From: Notolepis coatsorum
Lineage: Eukaryota > Chordata > Actinopteri > Aulopiformes > Paralepididae
NCBI GenBank assembly: GCA_963971535.1
Contig: OZ020589.1
Coordinates: 53,151,509 to 53,215,508 of the forward strand
DNA length: 64,000 nt
Direction of reading: 5' to 3'
Shown here: positions 41,411 through 52,035 of the stretch, one piece after another
How the letters are laid out: every line of letters starts with the position of its first letter
Numbering within the stretch: the first letter of the stretch is position 1
Program-made: the position numbers and the translations under genes
The notes under the pieces: model-generated
Database searches by the model: none
Seen by the model: only the letters and a program-made list of their open reading frames with translations
What the model was told of the DNA's origin: nothing

Positions 41411-42234
41411 ACGCAGGCAGTTCAGCGTCGGGATCATTTAGCCTGCTGGCTACCTAGCTCCACTTCAACCAGCGTTGGGAGCTCCAACGTTAGCTTGCCG
41501 ATGCTACCAGCACATCGACAAGCTGCTGGAGCCAGCTAACGTTAGCTTGCTGATGCTACCAGCACATCGACAAGCTGCTGGAGCTCCCAACGCTGGTTGA
41601 AGTGGAGCTAGGTAGCCAGCAGGCTAAATGCTCCCGACGACATCGACAAGCTGCTGGAGCCAGCTAACGTTAGCTTGACTGGTTGCTGGCTAACTAACGT
41701 GGCTACTCGTCCCGGGAGATAACGGCGCTGCCTGGCTGGTTGTTGGCTAACTAACGTGGCTACTCGTCCCGGGAGATAACGGCGCTGCCTGGCTGGTTGC
41801 TGGCTAACTAACGCTAACCAGCCAGGCAGCGCCGTTATCTCCCGGGATGAGTAGCCACGTTGTCGTCGGGGAGCATTTAGCCTGCTGGCTACCTAGCTCC
41901 ACTTCAACCAGCATCGGGAGATCCAGCAGCTTGTCGATGTGCTAATAGCCTCAGCAACCTAACGTTAGCTGGCTCCAGCAGATCGACAAGCTGCTGGAGC
42001 CAGCTACCGTTAGCTGCTGGCTACCTAGCTCCACTTCAACCAGCATCGGGAGCTCCAGCAGCTTGTCGATGTGCTAATAGCCTCAGCAAGCTAACGTTAG
42101 CTGGCTCCAGCAGCTTGTCGATCTGCTGGAGCCAGCTAACGTTAGGTTGCTGAGGCTATTAGCACATCGACAAGCTGCTGGAGCTCCCGATGCTGGTTGA
42201 AGTGGAGCTAGGTAGCCAGCAGGCTAAATGCTCC

Positions 42235-42540
42235 GCGACGCTGAACTGCCTGCGCCGGTCTGTCTGTCGAAGACCGAGGGAACCGCGTCCGGCTTCAGCT
42301 GATTAGTGGTCTTCTGGACAAACATCCCACCCCAACAACATAATCCGAGGCAATGAAGTGTTCGCTGCAGATCCTCCTTCCCTGTCCAACAGGCTGGTCG
42401 CGCCGTCTGGGTGCAGGCAGCCCGAGCCAACATGTCAACAACACTGTTTTTTTCACTGGTAGTTTGTGGAAATTAACCAACTTTCCTCTCTCTCACATGG
42501 TAAAATTAGTTTGAACAGCCAGGAGCAATACAAACAGAAC
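42235..42540 (-). pseudogene. THAP zinc-finger remnant, right arm
   Basis: Inverted copy of the left-arm remnant with the same FHKLPVKKTVLLTCWL, RRICSEHFIASDYV and LKPDAVPSVF pieces on the minus strand and the same frame breaks. The breaks therefore predate the inverted duplication or were homogenised between arms. Confidence 0.75.
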
Positions 42541-42838
42541 CACCGCGGTCCCGTTGTTTTGTAGGCAACATTTTATTTGCTGACCGACCCATTCAATATA
42601 GGCAGCTAACCAGAGTGTATACACCCAAGCCACGGTATGACGTCAGCCATGACGTCAGCAACAAAATGGCGGCGCCCATGTTGAAAACAGGGATATTATA
42701 TTATATTTTTCAGACAAATAAGATGGATTTCACATTTGATTATAGAACCCTGTCTTACACAAGGTACACAACAAACAAACTAGGATCACATTGCTCACTG
42801 CTTCATCTCCACTTTAAGGTTAGAGTTTGTCTTAGAGC

Positions 42839-43766
42839 ATTGATTGATTGATTGATTGATTGAAAACTTTATTAACAGATTGCAGAATGGGTACAGTACA
42901 GCTCAATACATACAATTGTTAAGGGGATGCAGACCAGAGAAAGACTTTCGTCTTGTTTACATCAGGGTCCCCCATTTTCAATTCATCGTAACATATATGA
43001 CATACATGACATACAGATAGACAGTACTGCTACATCTATACATTTATGACATACCAGATTTGCAATTACAGTACTGTTTGTGATACAAAAAGAGTCCAGA
43101 AAAAAAAGAGTATATACATTTGACGTAGAAACTGTACATTGGATTGGGTAGGTGGGGGTGGGGGGGGACTGTACATTGGAGGTGGTTGGGGGGGGGGGGG
43201 GGGGGTTGGGTAGGAGGGGTGGGTGGGGGACACTGTACAACTGTACAAACAAAACTGTACATTGGATTATTGACAAGACCATACTTGGTAATTTACTGTA
43301 CATTGGAGGGGGTTGTGTTCGGACATTTACAGGGGCCAGTTTCGAGTTGCAGTCTCCCTTAGGTGTTTTTTGAAAGTGGGTAGTGATTCACATTCCTTTA
43401 CAGCTTTGGGTAGGGCGTTCCACATTGATGTGGCATAATTGCGAAACGTGTTTAGTCCCTTGTTTGAGCCGAATCTGGGTTTAACATGATTTGTGGAGCT
43501 CCCTCTGGTGTTGTGATCGTGGTATTCACTGACCTTTGGGAAGTATTTTGTCATGTACATGGGTACCTTGGTCGTGTAGTGTATCTTGTAGACCAGGCCC
43601 ATTGCAAGTTGTTGTACTCTGTCGTCTACTCTAAGCCATCCTAGGTTGTCAAAGTGGGCAGGGGTGAGGTGGGTTCTAGGAGTAAGGTCAAGCAGTAGTC
43701 TGACCAGTTTGTTTTGAGATGTTTGTAATTTTGTTTTTAGCGCCTTTGAGGTGCTTTGGTACCATG
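42839..43766 (-). mobile_element. CR1/Rex-like LINE, 5'-truncated
   Basis: The (GATT)n tail is at 42839, then a 3' UTR with G/T-rich patches. The minus-strand ORF2 C-terminus (43602-43327) contains GLVYKIHYTTKVPMYMTKYF and FRNYATSMWNALPKAVKECE. It is about 90% like 37453-38449 by eye, with a small deletion (PTFKKHLRET). It ends where an unrelated segment begins near 43767. Confidence 0.8.
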
Positions 43767-44430
43767 GCGATAGAACGCCAGGTAGTTTGCAGCATAGATA
43801 TCTATAGATATCAAGGTTTGCAGGCTGTTAGAGGCGGAAATGGACAAAGACACAGCGCGTCACGCGATTCGGGCAAACATGTCAGTGGCCAATCAGAGAG
43901 TGTCAGTCAGTGGCCAATCAGAGCGCGTCTCCGAGAAATGCGGCTAGGAAAAGAAATAACGCATCTTCTTCCATAGATATCTATAAGTGTCTTCTTGAGT
44001 AGCCTCCAGCTGCAGCCCTGGAGATTGTTCCAGATTGAGCAACTTCCGCCCGGTCCCACGACATTTCTCCCGGGACAGGACAATGTGCGCTGATTGGCGG
44101 AAAGTACGGAAGTATCTCGAAGTACGTCTGACGTATCTCGAATGACGTCTGTAAACAATATACAATATTATTAACTCTAATAAATAACACGCCTCGCGGG
44201 CTCATTATAATACGAGAGCCGTGGGTCTGCATTGTATAGAGCGGATCCCCCGGATTATTACTACTAATATAGTAGTAATAATAGTAGTTGGCTAGTTGCG
44301 CGCTTCTGGCCACCTCCCGGCTCCCGCAGTGCGCGCATACACACATACTGTATACAGTACGTGCAAAATTAGTTGTCAAGAGCCAATCGCACAAATAGAT
44401 CTAGAGTCTGAATATCATATATAGCCTGCT
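43767..44430. repeat. Repeat-derived intergenic segment
   Basis: It contains CATAGATATCTATA near both 43793 and 43971, a duplicated CAGTGGCCAATCAGAG (43881, 43905), and TAGCCGCATTTCT-type sequence shared with 40340 and 44674. 44010-44160 is an inverted copy of 45065-45197. No gene was seen. Confidence 0.55.
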
Positions 44431-44433
44431 GAT

Positions 44434-44503
<70 letters not shown>
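44434..44503. repeat. (CT)n microsatellite
   Basis: About 35 perfect CT units. Confidence 0.95.
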
Positions 44504-44504
<1 letters not shown>

Positions 44505-44550
44505 AGTCAAATCCATTCTGAGAACGGAATGCCGTGCCCGCGACGCGGTC

Positions 44551-45010
44551 TTGATTGATTGATTGATTGATTGAAAATTGTATTAACAGATTGCAGAATG
44601 GGTACAATACAGTACAGCTCAATACACACAATTGTTAAGGGTATTCCCCCTTCTTCCTGCGTGATTACCAAAGGTAGCCGCATTTCTGGCAGACGCTCTC
44701 TGATTGGGATAAGTCCCCCCCCCCCCCACCTACCCAACCTCCTCCGATGTACAGTTTCTACGTCAAATGTATATACTTTTTCTTCTGGACTCTTTCTGTA
44801 TCACAAACAGTACTGTATTTGCAAATCTGGTATGTCATAAATGTATAGATGTAGCAGTACTGTCTATCTGTATGTCATGTATGTCATAAATGTCAATATG
44901 AAATGTCATTCATTCATTCATTCACCCTGATGTAAACAAGCCGAAAGTCTTTCTCTGGTCTGCATCCCCTTAACAATTGTATGTATTGAGCTGTACTCTA
45001 CTGTACAGGA
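44551..45010. mobile_element. Two LINE 3' tail fragments in opposite orientation
   Basis: 44551-44645 is a minus-oriented (GATT)n tail with AACAGATTGCAGAATGGGTA. 44740-45010 is a plus-oriented 3' UTR (CTACGTCAAATGTATATAC to GTATTGAGCTGTACT) lacking its terminal repeat. A short unrelated piece (44646-44735) separates them. Confidence 0.65.
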
Positions 45011-45064
45011 ATGAGAAACAGTCTAAATGGGTTTTAACATTTTAGTTTATTTCATGCGTTCATT

Positions 45065-45197
45065 TTGACGTTCAACGTCAGACGTACTTCGAGATACTTC
45101 CGTACTTTCCGCCATTCAGCGCACATTGTCCTGTCCCGGGAGAAATGTCGTGGGACCGGGCGGAAGTTGCTCAATCTGGAACAATCTCCAGGGCTGC
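45065..45197. repeat. Inverted copy of 44010-44160
   Basis: CAGACGTACTTCGAGATACT to CCAGGGCTGCAGCTGGA matches the reverse complement of the earlier block, including the TCCCGGGAGAAATGTCGTGG core. A 7-bp change (GATTGGCG versus ATTCAGCG) is visible. Confidence 0.75.
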
Positions 45198-45204
45198 AGC
45201 TGGA

Positions 45205-45990
45205 CCGTATAGACCACTACACTTCCGCGTTACATTGGAGGAGATTGCGGGGGTCAAATGAATGGATGTGGACGAGAGCCGTGATGGAAGTGGTTGCCGA
45301 TACGGCTGTGGGGGTGCTAGAGACATGATCGAATAGACGTTTATGCGCCTCGCTCTCCTGAACACGGCGTGACCCATAACTAATCGATCAGAACTAAATC
45401 GGCAGAGAAAAAGCCCATTTTAAAGCACATATTCCGCATGGACATGCGCAGAGTGCCCATGGAGTCTGGACGACGCGCGATGACGCTCGAATGAATGTGG
45501 AGTCTGTGGACTGTTCTATCAGAGGGGGGAGCTTCGGTGGCCAGCCGAACAGGATAATGAATAAATGATCCCACTAAATGGCCAGACGCGTCTTATGGCG
45601 ACATCTACAATTACCTCATTGAGTCTCCAGGTAGACTAATGTTTATATAATTTAAGTGCAGCGGTCTGTAGCCACTTACATGACCATCGAAGCTCCCCCC
45701 TCTGATGGAACAGTCCACATTCATTCGAGCGTCATTCTCGCGGTGCTTTAAAATGGGCTTTTTCTCTGCCGATTTAGTTCTGATCGATTGGTTATGGGTC
45801 ACGCCGTGTTCAGGAGAGCGAGGCGCATAAACGTCTATTCGATCATGTCTCTAGCACCCCCACAGCCGTATCGGCAACCACTTACATCACGGCTCTCGTC
45901 CACATTCATTAATTTGACCCCCCGCAATCTCCTCCCTGATTTCAGAATCATTGGTCTTCTTCGGCTCTGCATGTAACGCGGAAGTGCAGT
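45205..45990. repeat. Palindromic element next to the LSM4 promoter
   Basis: The arms of about 230-260 bp begin CACTACACTTCCGCGTTACA on the left and, on the other strand, CACTGCACTTCCGCGTTACA on the right. They are reverse complements around 45595 with a less matched centre (45440-45730). It resembles a foldback MITE. Target duplication not established. Its right edge is about 200 bp from the LSM4 start codon. Confidence 0.7.
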
Positions 45991-45999
45991 GATCTGTCG

Positions 46000-46208
46000 C
46001 TCGGATGATGACGCCGCATTGGAACGACGAACGAGGAGCCGCGCGGCATGATGACCTCACCGATCTAACACGTAAGGAACGTGATTGGACAGAATGAACG
46101 GCACGGCACGCCAATATACTAATATAGCACATTAGTACATACGTCGTCCACACGTTACATTTAACCAAGGAGCAAGTCGGCTATAAACAACAAATAAAAA
46201 CAATCATA
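46000..46208 (+). promoter_or_regulatory. Probable LSM4 promoter and 5' UTR
   Basis: A short unique stretch lies between a palindromic repeat (ends about 45990) and the LSM4 ATG. It contains CRE-like TGATGACG (about 46005-46012), two inverted CCAAT boxes (ATTGG near 46019 and 46084) and TATAAA near 46183. The elements are common in housekeeping promoters; the transcription start is not determined. Confidence 0.45.
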
Positions 46209-46211
46209 ATG
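46209..46211 (+). CDS. lsm4: LSM4 coding exon 1 (start codon only)
   Basis: The initiator ATG is followed directly by a consensus donor (ATG|GTAAGT). Exon 2 starts with CTC and encodes LPLSLLKTAQNHPM, so splicing gives the canonical LSM4 start MLPLSLLKTAQ. An in-frame TAA lies 15 nt upstream of the ATG and no other start is open in that frame. The choice rests on the family N-terminus and the phase-0 donor; a different upstream exon 1 cannot be fully excluded. Intron 1 (46212-50344) is full of LINE copies. Confidence 0.75.
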
Positions 46212-46514
46212 GTAAGTAGGACATGTCCTTATGTTTATGAAGACTATAACGATTGAAAAATGCGTGCGTATGTTCAAGAATTAAGTGTCTTGGCTTTGTT
46301 TAGTTTGGACTGTTAGTGCTAGCTAGGCTAACGTTAGCTCCCTCAGACAGCACCCAGCGTTAGCCCGTTAGCATGCTAGCTACTAGCTCTCTGCTAAAGT
46401 ATTATTAACTAACTGCACAGTGGTGGTTTGTAATATATTATATATTAACGTGCCTAACGTTAGCTAACTCACTGGGATAGTTAGCTTAGCTAACACATAG
46501 TAGCATACTACAAA

Positions 46515-48003
46515 ACCTAGGGGTCCACAAAGACGACTTCAAACTTGAAATGGTAACAACCGATGAGGTACTCAAAAAAATTGAGCGCCCTCCAACCTAA
46601 CAAGGCCACTGGCCATGACAACATCCCCTCCAAATTCCTCAGACGCAGCAGCCGCCATCACCCCAGTCATCATATGTCATATGGCTCGCCGACAACAAAC
46701 TATCATTACACATGGGCAAAACAGAGTCCATTCTCTTCGGTTCAAATAACAAACTCAGCAAAACAGACGGCTTCTCAGTTACAGTGGGTGACAATATTGT
46801 CACAAGGAAAGATGAAATTACCTACCTGGGTTCCATCCTAGAGGCTAATCTTTCCTGTGACAAAATGGCATCCAATGTAATAAAAAAAAGTCAATCAACG
46901 AACTCTATTCTTGTACCGGATCTCCTCCCTGGTAAACAAGAATACCCTGAAGACTCTGGCAGGAGCACTCATTCAAGGGTACTACGACTATGCTTGCACC
47001 TCATGGTACCAAAGCACCTCAAAGGCACTAAAAACCAAATTACAAACATCTCAAAACAAACTAGTCAGACTACTGCTTGACCTGACTCCTAGAACCCACC
47101 TCACCCCTGCACACTTTGCCAACCTAGGATGGCTTAGAGTAGACGACAGAGTACAGCAACTTGCAATGGGCCTGGTCTACAAGATACACTACACGACCAA
47201 GGTACCCATGTACATGTCAAAATACTTCCCAAAGGTCAGTGAATACCACGATCACAACACCAGAGGGAGCTCCACAAATCATGTAAAACCCAGATTCGGC
47301 TCAAACAAGGGACTAAACACGTTTCGCAATTATGCCACAACAATGTGGAACGCCCTACCCAAAGCTGTAAAGGAATGTAAATCACTACCCACCTTCAAAA
47401 ACACTCTCAAAGAACACCTACGGGAGACTGCAATTCAAAACTGGCCCCTACAAATGTCCTAACCCAGTTGTACAATAAAGACCAAGCATGGCTATTCCAA
47501 TGTACAGCCCCACCCAACCCCACCCCACCTACCCAACCTCCTCCAATGTACAGTTTCCATGTCAAATGTATGTCAGTACTCCAATGTACAGTGCCCCCCC
47601 CCCCTACCCAACCCCCCCCCCCCCCCCCCCCCCTACCCCAACCCCCCCCCCCCCCCCCCCCCCCCCCACCTCCAATGTACAGCCCCACCCCTCCTACCCA
47701 ACCTCCCCCAATGCACAGTTTCTATGTCAAATGTATATACTCTTCTTCTGGATTTTTTTTTAGTATCACAAACAGTACTGTATTTGAAAATCTGGTATGT
47801 CATAAATGTATAGATGTAGCAGTACTGTCTATCTGTATGTCATGTGTGTCATATGATGAATTGAAAATGGGGGACCCTGATGGAATCAAGACGAAAGTCT
47901 TAATCAGGTCTGCATCCTCTTAACAATTGTATGTATTGAGCTGTACTGTACTGTACCCATTCTGCAATCTGTTAATAAACTTTTCAATCAATCCATCAAT
48001 CAA
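46515..48003 (+). mobile_element. CR1/Rex-like LINE copy 1 in LSM4 intron 1, RT core deleted
   Basis: It starts with an ORF2 piece (NKATGHDNIPSKFL) and jumps past the RT catalytic core to ADNKLSLHMGKTESILFGSN. It then runs through ITYLGSILEANLSCDKMASN, LYRISSLVNKNTLK-like sequence and GLVYKIHYTTKVPMYMSKYF to the stop at 47460-47462. A 3' UTR with C-runs and the (TCAA)n tail follow. The small frame change near 46895 breaks the coding sequence. Confidence 0.82.
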
Positions 48004-49860
48004 TCACACACATAATAACCTCTCTATAAAACAGGGGCACGTCCCCAAGGACTTCAAAATTGCGAGAGTGACCCCCTCTGCACAAAAAGGGCAGCAAATT
48101 AGACCCAGGCAACTACCGCCCTGTTTCTATTCTTACCTCCATCTCGAAAGTCATGGAGAAAATAGTCTACGAACAGGTCGAAAAGTACCTGGCGGAAAAA
48201 AATCTAATCTACGAATTCCAATCTGGCTTCAGAACGTCCCACTCCACTGACACATGCCTCCTCTATTTGAACGACCACATCAAACAAGAGGTGGACGCGG
48301 GCAAATACTGCGGCATGGTCATGCTGGCCCTACAAAAGGCCTTCGACACTGTCAATCACTCCATTTGATTGATTGAATAGTTTATTGGTTTAGAATGGAA
48401 AATCACACATATACATTGGATCACAATATGAAAACAGGTATAACATTTTCTCCATTTACCAATAGGATTTCATAAAACACAATAAAGCCATAGGCTTGTT
48501 TCCATTGTGGTCCTTCATCATTGGTGTCAGTGGATTTATGTACTGGTGTGTGGGTGTTTGTAGTGTCTGTATGTCAGGATGTGTGGTATAAAAACAAAAA
48601 AAATACATACAATAATATTCCATTTTATAGACAATAAAAGAATAAAAAAGGAACAACACATTAAATGGATTCTAATGGACAAGCTAAAAGCAATTGGTTT
48701 TGATAGCTTATCAGTGAGCTGGATGCAATCCTACCTGGAGGGGAGAGAACAGATGGTAGAGGTAAACGGTACTCTATCCCCCCCCCCCTCACAGTGAGCT
48801 GTGGTGTTCCACAAGGAAGCATACTAGGACCGCTACTCTTCCTAATTTATGCAAATGACATGACAAAATGGCATCCAATGTAATAAAAAAAGTCAACCAA
48901 CGAACTAGATTCTTGTACCGGATCTCCTCTCTGGTAAACAAGAATACCCTGAAGACTCTGGCAGGAGCACTCATTCAAGGGTACTATGACTATGCTTGCA
49001 CCTCATGGTACCAAAGCACCTCAAAGGCGCTTAAAACAAAATTACAAACATCACAAAACAAACTGGTCAGACTACTACTTGACCTGAACCCCAGAACCCA
49101 CCTCACCCCTGCCCACTTTGACAACCTAGGATGGCTTAGAGTAGACGACAGAGTACAGCAACTTGCAATGGGCCTGGTCTACAAGATACACTATACGACC
49201 GGGGTGCCCATGTACATGTCAAAATACTTCCCAAAGGTCAGTGAATACCACAACCACTACACCAGAGGAAGCTCAACAAATCATGTTAAACCCAGATTCG
49301 GCTCAAACAAGGGACTAAACACGTTTCGCAATTATGCCACAACAATGTGGAACGCCCTACCCAAAGCTGTAAAGGAATGTGAATCCCTGCCCACATTCAA
49401 AACCGCCCTTAAAGAGCACCTACGGGAGGCTGCAATTCGAAACTGGCCACCATAAATGCCCAAAACCCCCACCACCTCCTAATAGACAGTCTCCTCCCCA
49501 TATATATTCCCTCCCCGCCGTATGTATATTTCTCTCCCACCCACCCACCCCCTCCTAATGTACAGTCTCCTCCCCATCATATGTATATACTCTGTCAGGA
49601 TCTAGGGGTAACAGTACTGTAAATTTGAATACCGCTTATGTCACAAATGTATCGGTACTAAATACCTATATGTCCCTATGCCATAAATGTCATGTATGTT
49701 GTGTATGTCATAAATGTCTATATGAATTGAAAATGGGGGACCCTGATGGAAACAAGACAAACGTCTTTCTCAGGTCTGCATCCCCTTAACAATTGTATGT
49801 ATTGAGCCGTACTGTATTGTACCCATTCTGCAATCTGTTAAATAAAGTTTTCATTCATTC
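48004..49860 (+). mobile_element. CR1/Rex-like LINE copy 2 in LSM4 intron 1, YADD region deleted
   Basis: It contains the RT N-terminal part (HVPKDFKIARVTP, VMEKIVYEQVEKYLAEKN, FQSGFRTSHSTDTCLL), then KAFDTVNHSI. It is interrupted at 48363-48655 by another minus-oriented repeat tail. It resumes at MDKLKAIGFDSLSVSWMQSY and VSCGVPQGSILGPLLFLIYA, then jumps from YAND to DKMASNVIKKVNQRTRFLYR. Catalytic YADD is thus deleted. The C-terminus ends RNWPP at 49455; 3' UTR and tail follow. Confidence 0.82.
48363..48655 (-). mobile_element. Repeat tail inserted in LINE copy 2
   Basis: It begins TTGATTGATTGAATAGTTTA on the plus strand, like a (TCAA)n LINE tail in minus orientation, but its body (AAAATCACACATATACATTGG ...) differs from the main LINE family. 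It separates the two halves of the RT frame of copy 2. Confidence 0.6.
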
Positions 49861-49884
49861 ATTGGGTGAATAACTGACGCTGGA

Positions 49885-50225
49885 ATTGATTGATTTATAT
49901 TCCTTTATTGATCCCCTTGGGGGGGGGGGGGGGGGGGGGGGTACAGGTAGTAAAAACAACACAAGCAGTGTAAACAAATAAGTCAATAATATAATTTACT
50001 ATCTAACTAACTGAAGTATACAGTATTCCCATAAGGTGCAGTATGCATACGGTAGTGTTATAATTTACTATCTATCTAACTAACTGAAGTATACAGTATC
50101 ACAGTATTCACATAAGGTGCAGTATCCATAAGGTAGTGTTATAATTTACTATCTAACTAACTGAAATATACAGTATCACAGTATTCACATAAGGTGCAGT
50201 ATGCATACGGTAGTGTTATTGAATT
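49885..50225. repeat. LINE-like tail, poly-G run and an 85-bp tandem repeat
   Basis: TTGATTGATTTATATTCCTT and a G-run (49919-49940) are followed by three copies of a unit with ATAATTTACTATCTAACTAA, CTGAAGTATACAGTATCACA and GGTGCAGTATGCATACGGTAG. It lies in LSM4 intron 1. Confidence 0.75.
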
Positions 50226-50344
50226 ATTAGCTGATTGGTTGCCACAGACATTTCCCCCTCAAGACTACGGAATTAGAAGACATAGGAGGAGAGAACTGGG
50301 GGCGCTGTGGTGTGCGTTCTAAATGTTTTGTGTTCAATTTGCAG

Positions 50345-50386
50345 CTCCCTCTATCTTTGTTGAAGACTGCGCAGAACCACCCTATG
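50345..50386 (+). CDS. lsm4: LSM4 coding exon 2
   Basis: The exon lies between an acceptor (TTCAATTTGCAG) and a donor (CCTATG|GTAAGAAG). Its 42 nt encode LPLSLLKTAQNHPM, which matches the N-terminal helix of vertebrate LSM4 residue for residue as I remember the human protein. It is phase 0 at both ends. LSM4 is a subunit of the LSM2-8 ring (nuclear, binds the U6 snRNA 3' end) and of the LSM1-7 ring (cytoplasmic, mRNA decay). Confidence 0.95.
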
Positions 50387-50429
50387 GTAAGAAGGACCAA
50401 TGTCGCCTTCAGTTTTTACTGCACTGTTG

Positions 50430-50626
50430 TCAACCCTTTCACTGCCACACGACAGCCGGTTAACCCTTTCACTGTGACAATACAGAAGGTTAGCCCTTTA
50501 CTATCACACAACCGACGGCGATGCTCCATCATTAGCTCCGCATTTGCGGAGCTAATGATGGAGCATCGCCGTCGGTTGTGTGATAGTAAAGGGCTAACCT
50601 TCTGTCGTGTGGCAGTGAAAGGGTTA
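50430..50626. repeat. Foldback element with a perfect 124-nt hairpin in LSM4 intron 2
   Basis: 50482-50605 is an exact inverted repeat: 61-nt arms, ACAGAAGGTTAGCCCTTTAC to ATTAGCTCCGCA, around a TT centre. Outside it CAACCCTTTCACTGCCACAC-type ends (50434) and their complement GTGTGGCAGTGAAAGGGTTA (50607-50626) extend the symmetry, suggesting a TTAA-type foldback MITE. It starts 44 nt past the exon 2 donor; the hairpin itself starts 96 nt past it. Confidence 0.88.
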
Positions 50627-51504
50627 AGAAATAATACGTTTTCTTAGCCAAATGCAGATGCTGTACACGGAAATCTGTCTTCTTGATGATCAGAAATATG
50701 AAAAGTGTTTATTGCCAAGTAAGCTTTCAATTACAAGGAATTTGTCTTTGGTGCATCAACATTAACAACAGACAATTAAAGTAGAATAAAATCAAATGGA
50801 ATTCATAAACTAAATTAGAATACAAATATATTATGTAACATGGCTGTGGAATTGTGCAAAACATATGAACAGTGTCGTCATACTGTGCAGAGACATTGAA
50901 CAAGCTATTTATTTCAACAGCATGCCATGCTAACAGGTCAACTGCATTCAGTGCACAGGGGCAGCCTGACGGGACTCCTTACCGGCACTACTACTAGTCT
51001 ACTATGCTCATCATCAGTTTTAGCCCACAGGTTGTTTATAGATTACTAATGGCCAGGCAGTTACCTTTGGCAGATAAAAAGAGGCATGCTTTCATCAAAT
51101 CTGGACTTTTCAACAGTAGAGAGTGCAGTTTAGTATTGTTGCTTGAGATCGTGTCTGCCAACATCGGCACTGCTTACATCCGAGTACATTTGCTCCTGCT
51201 CATAATATTTCTATTCCCCGTTTTATATGTGCCCCCCCCCCCCCCCCCCCATATAGAAGTGTAATCTGTTATGTAATCTGCTGTGACATCCTAATTCACT
51301 GAGGCGTTTAATAATGTATCTGTCTAGATGGGTTGGGAATCGATTCACTTTCAATTAAAAGTGTAAACAGAAATGTACATACTTAATGATGACGACGGAA
51401 CATTCATTCTCATTTGTTTGCCAATAGGTTGTGAATAATATGAAAATGTCATGCCAAAAGCTTTTCAGTATTTGAATTTGAAAGAAAATCCCCTTCCTGA
51501 ATTA

Positions 51505-51507
<3 letters not shown>

Positions 51508-51586
<79 letters not shown>
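51508..51586. repeat. (TATC)n microsatellite
   Basis: About 19 perfect TATC units in LSM4 intron 2. Confidence 0.95.
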
Positions 51587-51936
51587 CCTTTTTAGATGTT
51601 TGCTTTCCTGCATAGGAGGCTCTTTTAAATCCATTTCCTTTTGTCAATAACGACTGGTCCAGGTGGCAGGCAGTGCATAGTATCGATGGCCAAAGAGCAA
51701 AACCTACTATCTGCGTATACTATATACTATATACTTTGCGACATGTTTCAACAGTTTTCTCAAAAAACATTCAGATGGGAGGCTTTGCTCTTCGGCTATT
51801 GTTATACTGAATCAGTATTAGCTGGCACAATTGCCCAGTCCTACCTCCATGATTTGTAAAGTTAAATGTTTGCACTAGATTATAATTTCACGATCATCAC
51901 AATGTCGAACGTGTCTTTTAATCTGTCTTTCCTCAG

Positions 51937-52035
51937 CTGGTGGAGTTGAAAAACGGAGAGACTTATAACGGTCACTTGGTCAGTTGTGACAACTGGATGA
52001 ACATCAACCTGAGGGAAGTCATCTGTACGTCGAGG
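51937..52035 (+). CDS. lsm4: LSM4 coding exon 3 (Sm1 motif)
   Basis: The exon follows an acceptor (TCTTTCCTCAG) and precedes donor AGG|GTAAAG. Its 99 nt (33 codons) begin [20 protein letters not shown] and end [13 protein letters not shown]. This is the Sm1 half of the Sm fold, with the [13 protein letters not shown] strand pair and the conserved D-x-x-MN-x-L RNA-contact loop. It is identical to the human segment as I recall it. It is phase 0 and free of stops. Confidence 0.97.

Larger units (their letters stand above)
40858..42813. mobile_element. TTAA inverted-repeat element with THAP remnants (Kolobok-like)
   Basis: TTAA lies at 40854-40857 and 42814-42817. The ends are AGTGGAAATGAAGCAGTGAG and the near-complement CTCACTGCTTCATCTCCACT. 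Arms of about 600 bp are inverted copies of each other, centred near 41835. The centre (41470-42190) is a mosaic of shorter palindromes built from GCTAGCTAACGTTAGC, GAGCTCC and ACATCGACAAGCTGCTGGAG. Each arm carries a broken THAP domain. TTAA target sites together with THAP domains are known from the Kolobok superfamily, so this is probably a deletion derivative. Confidence 0.8.
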
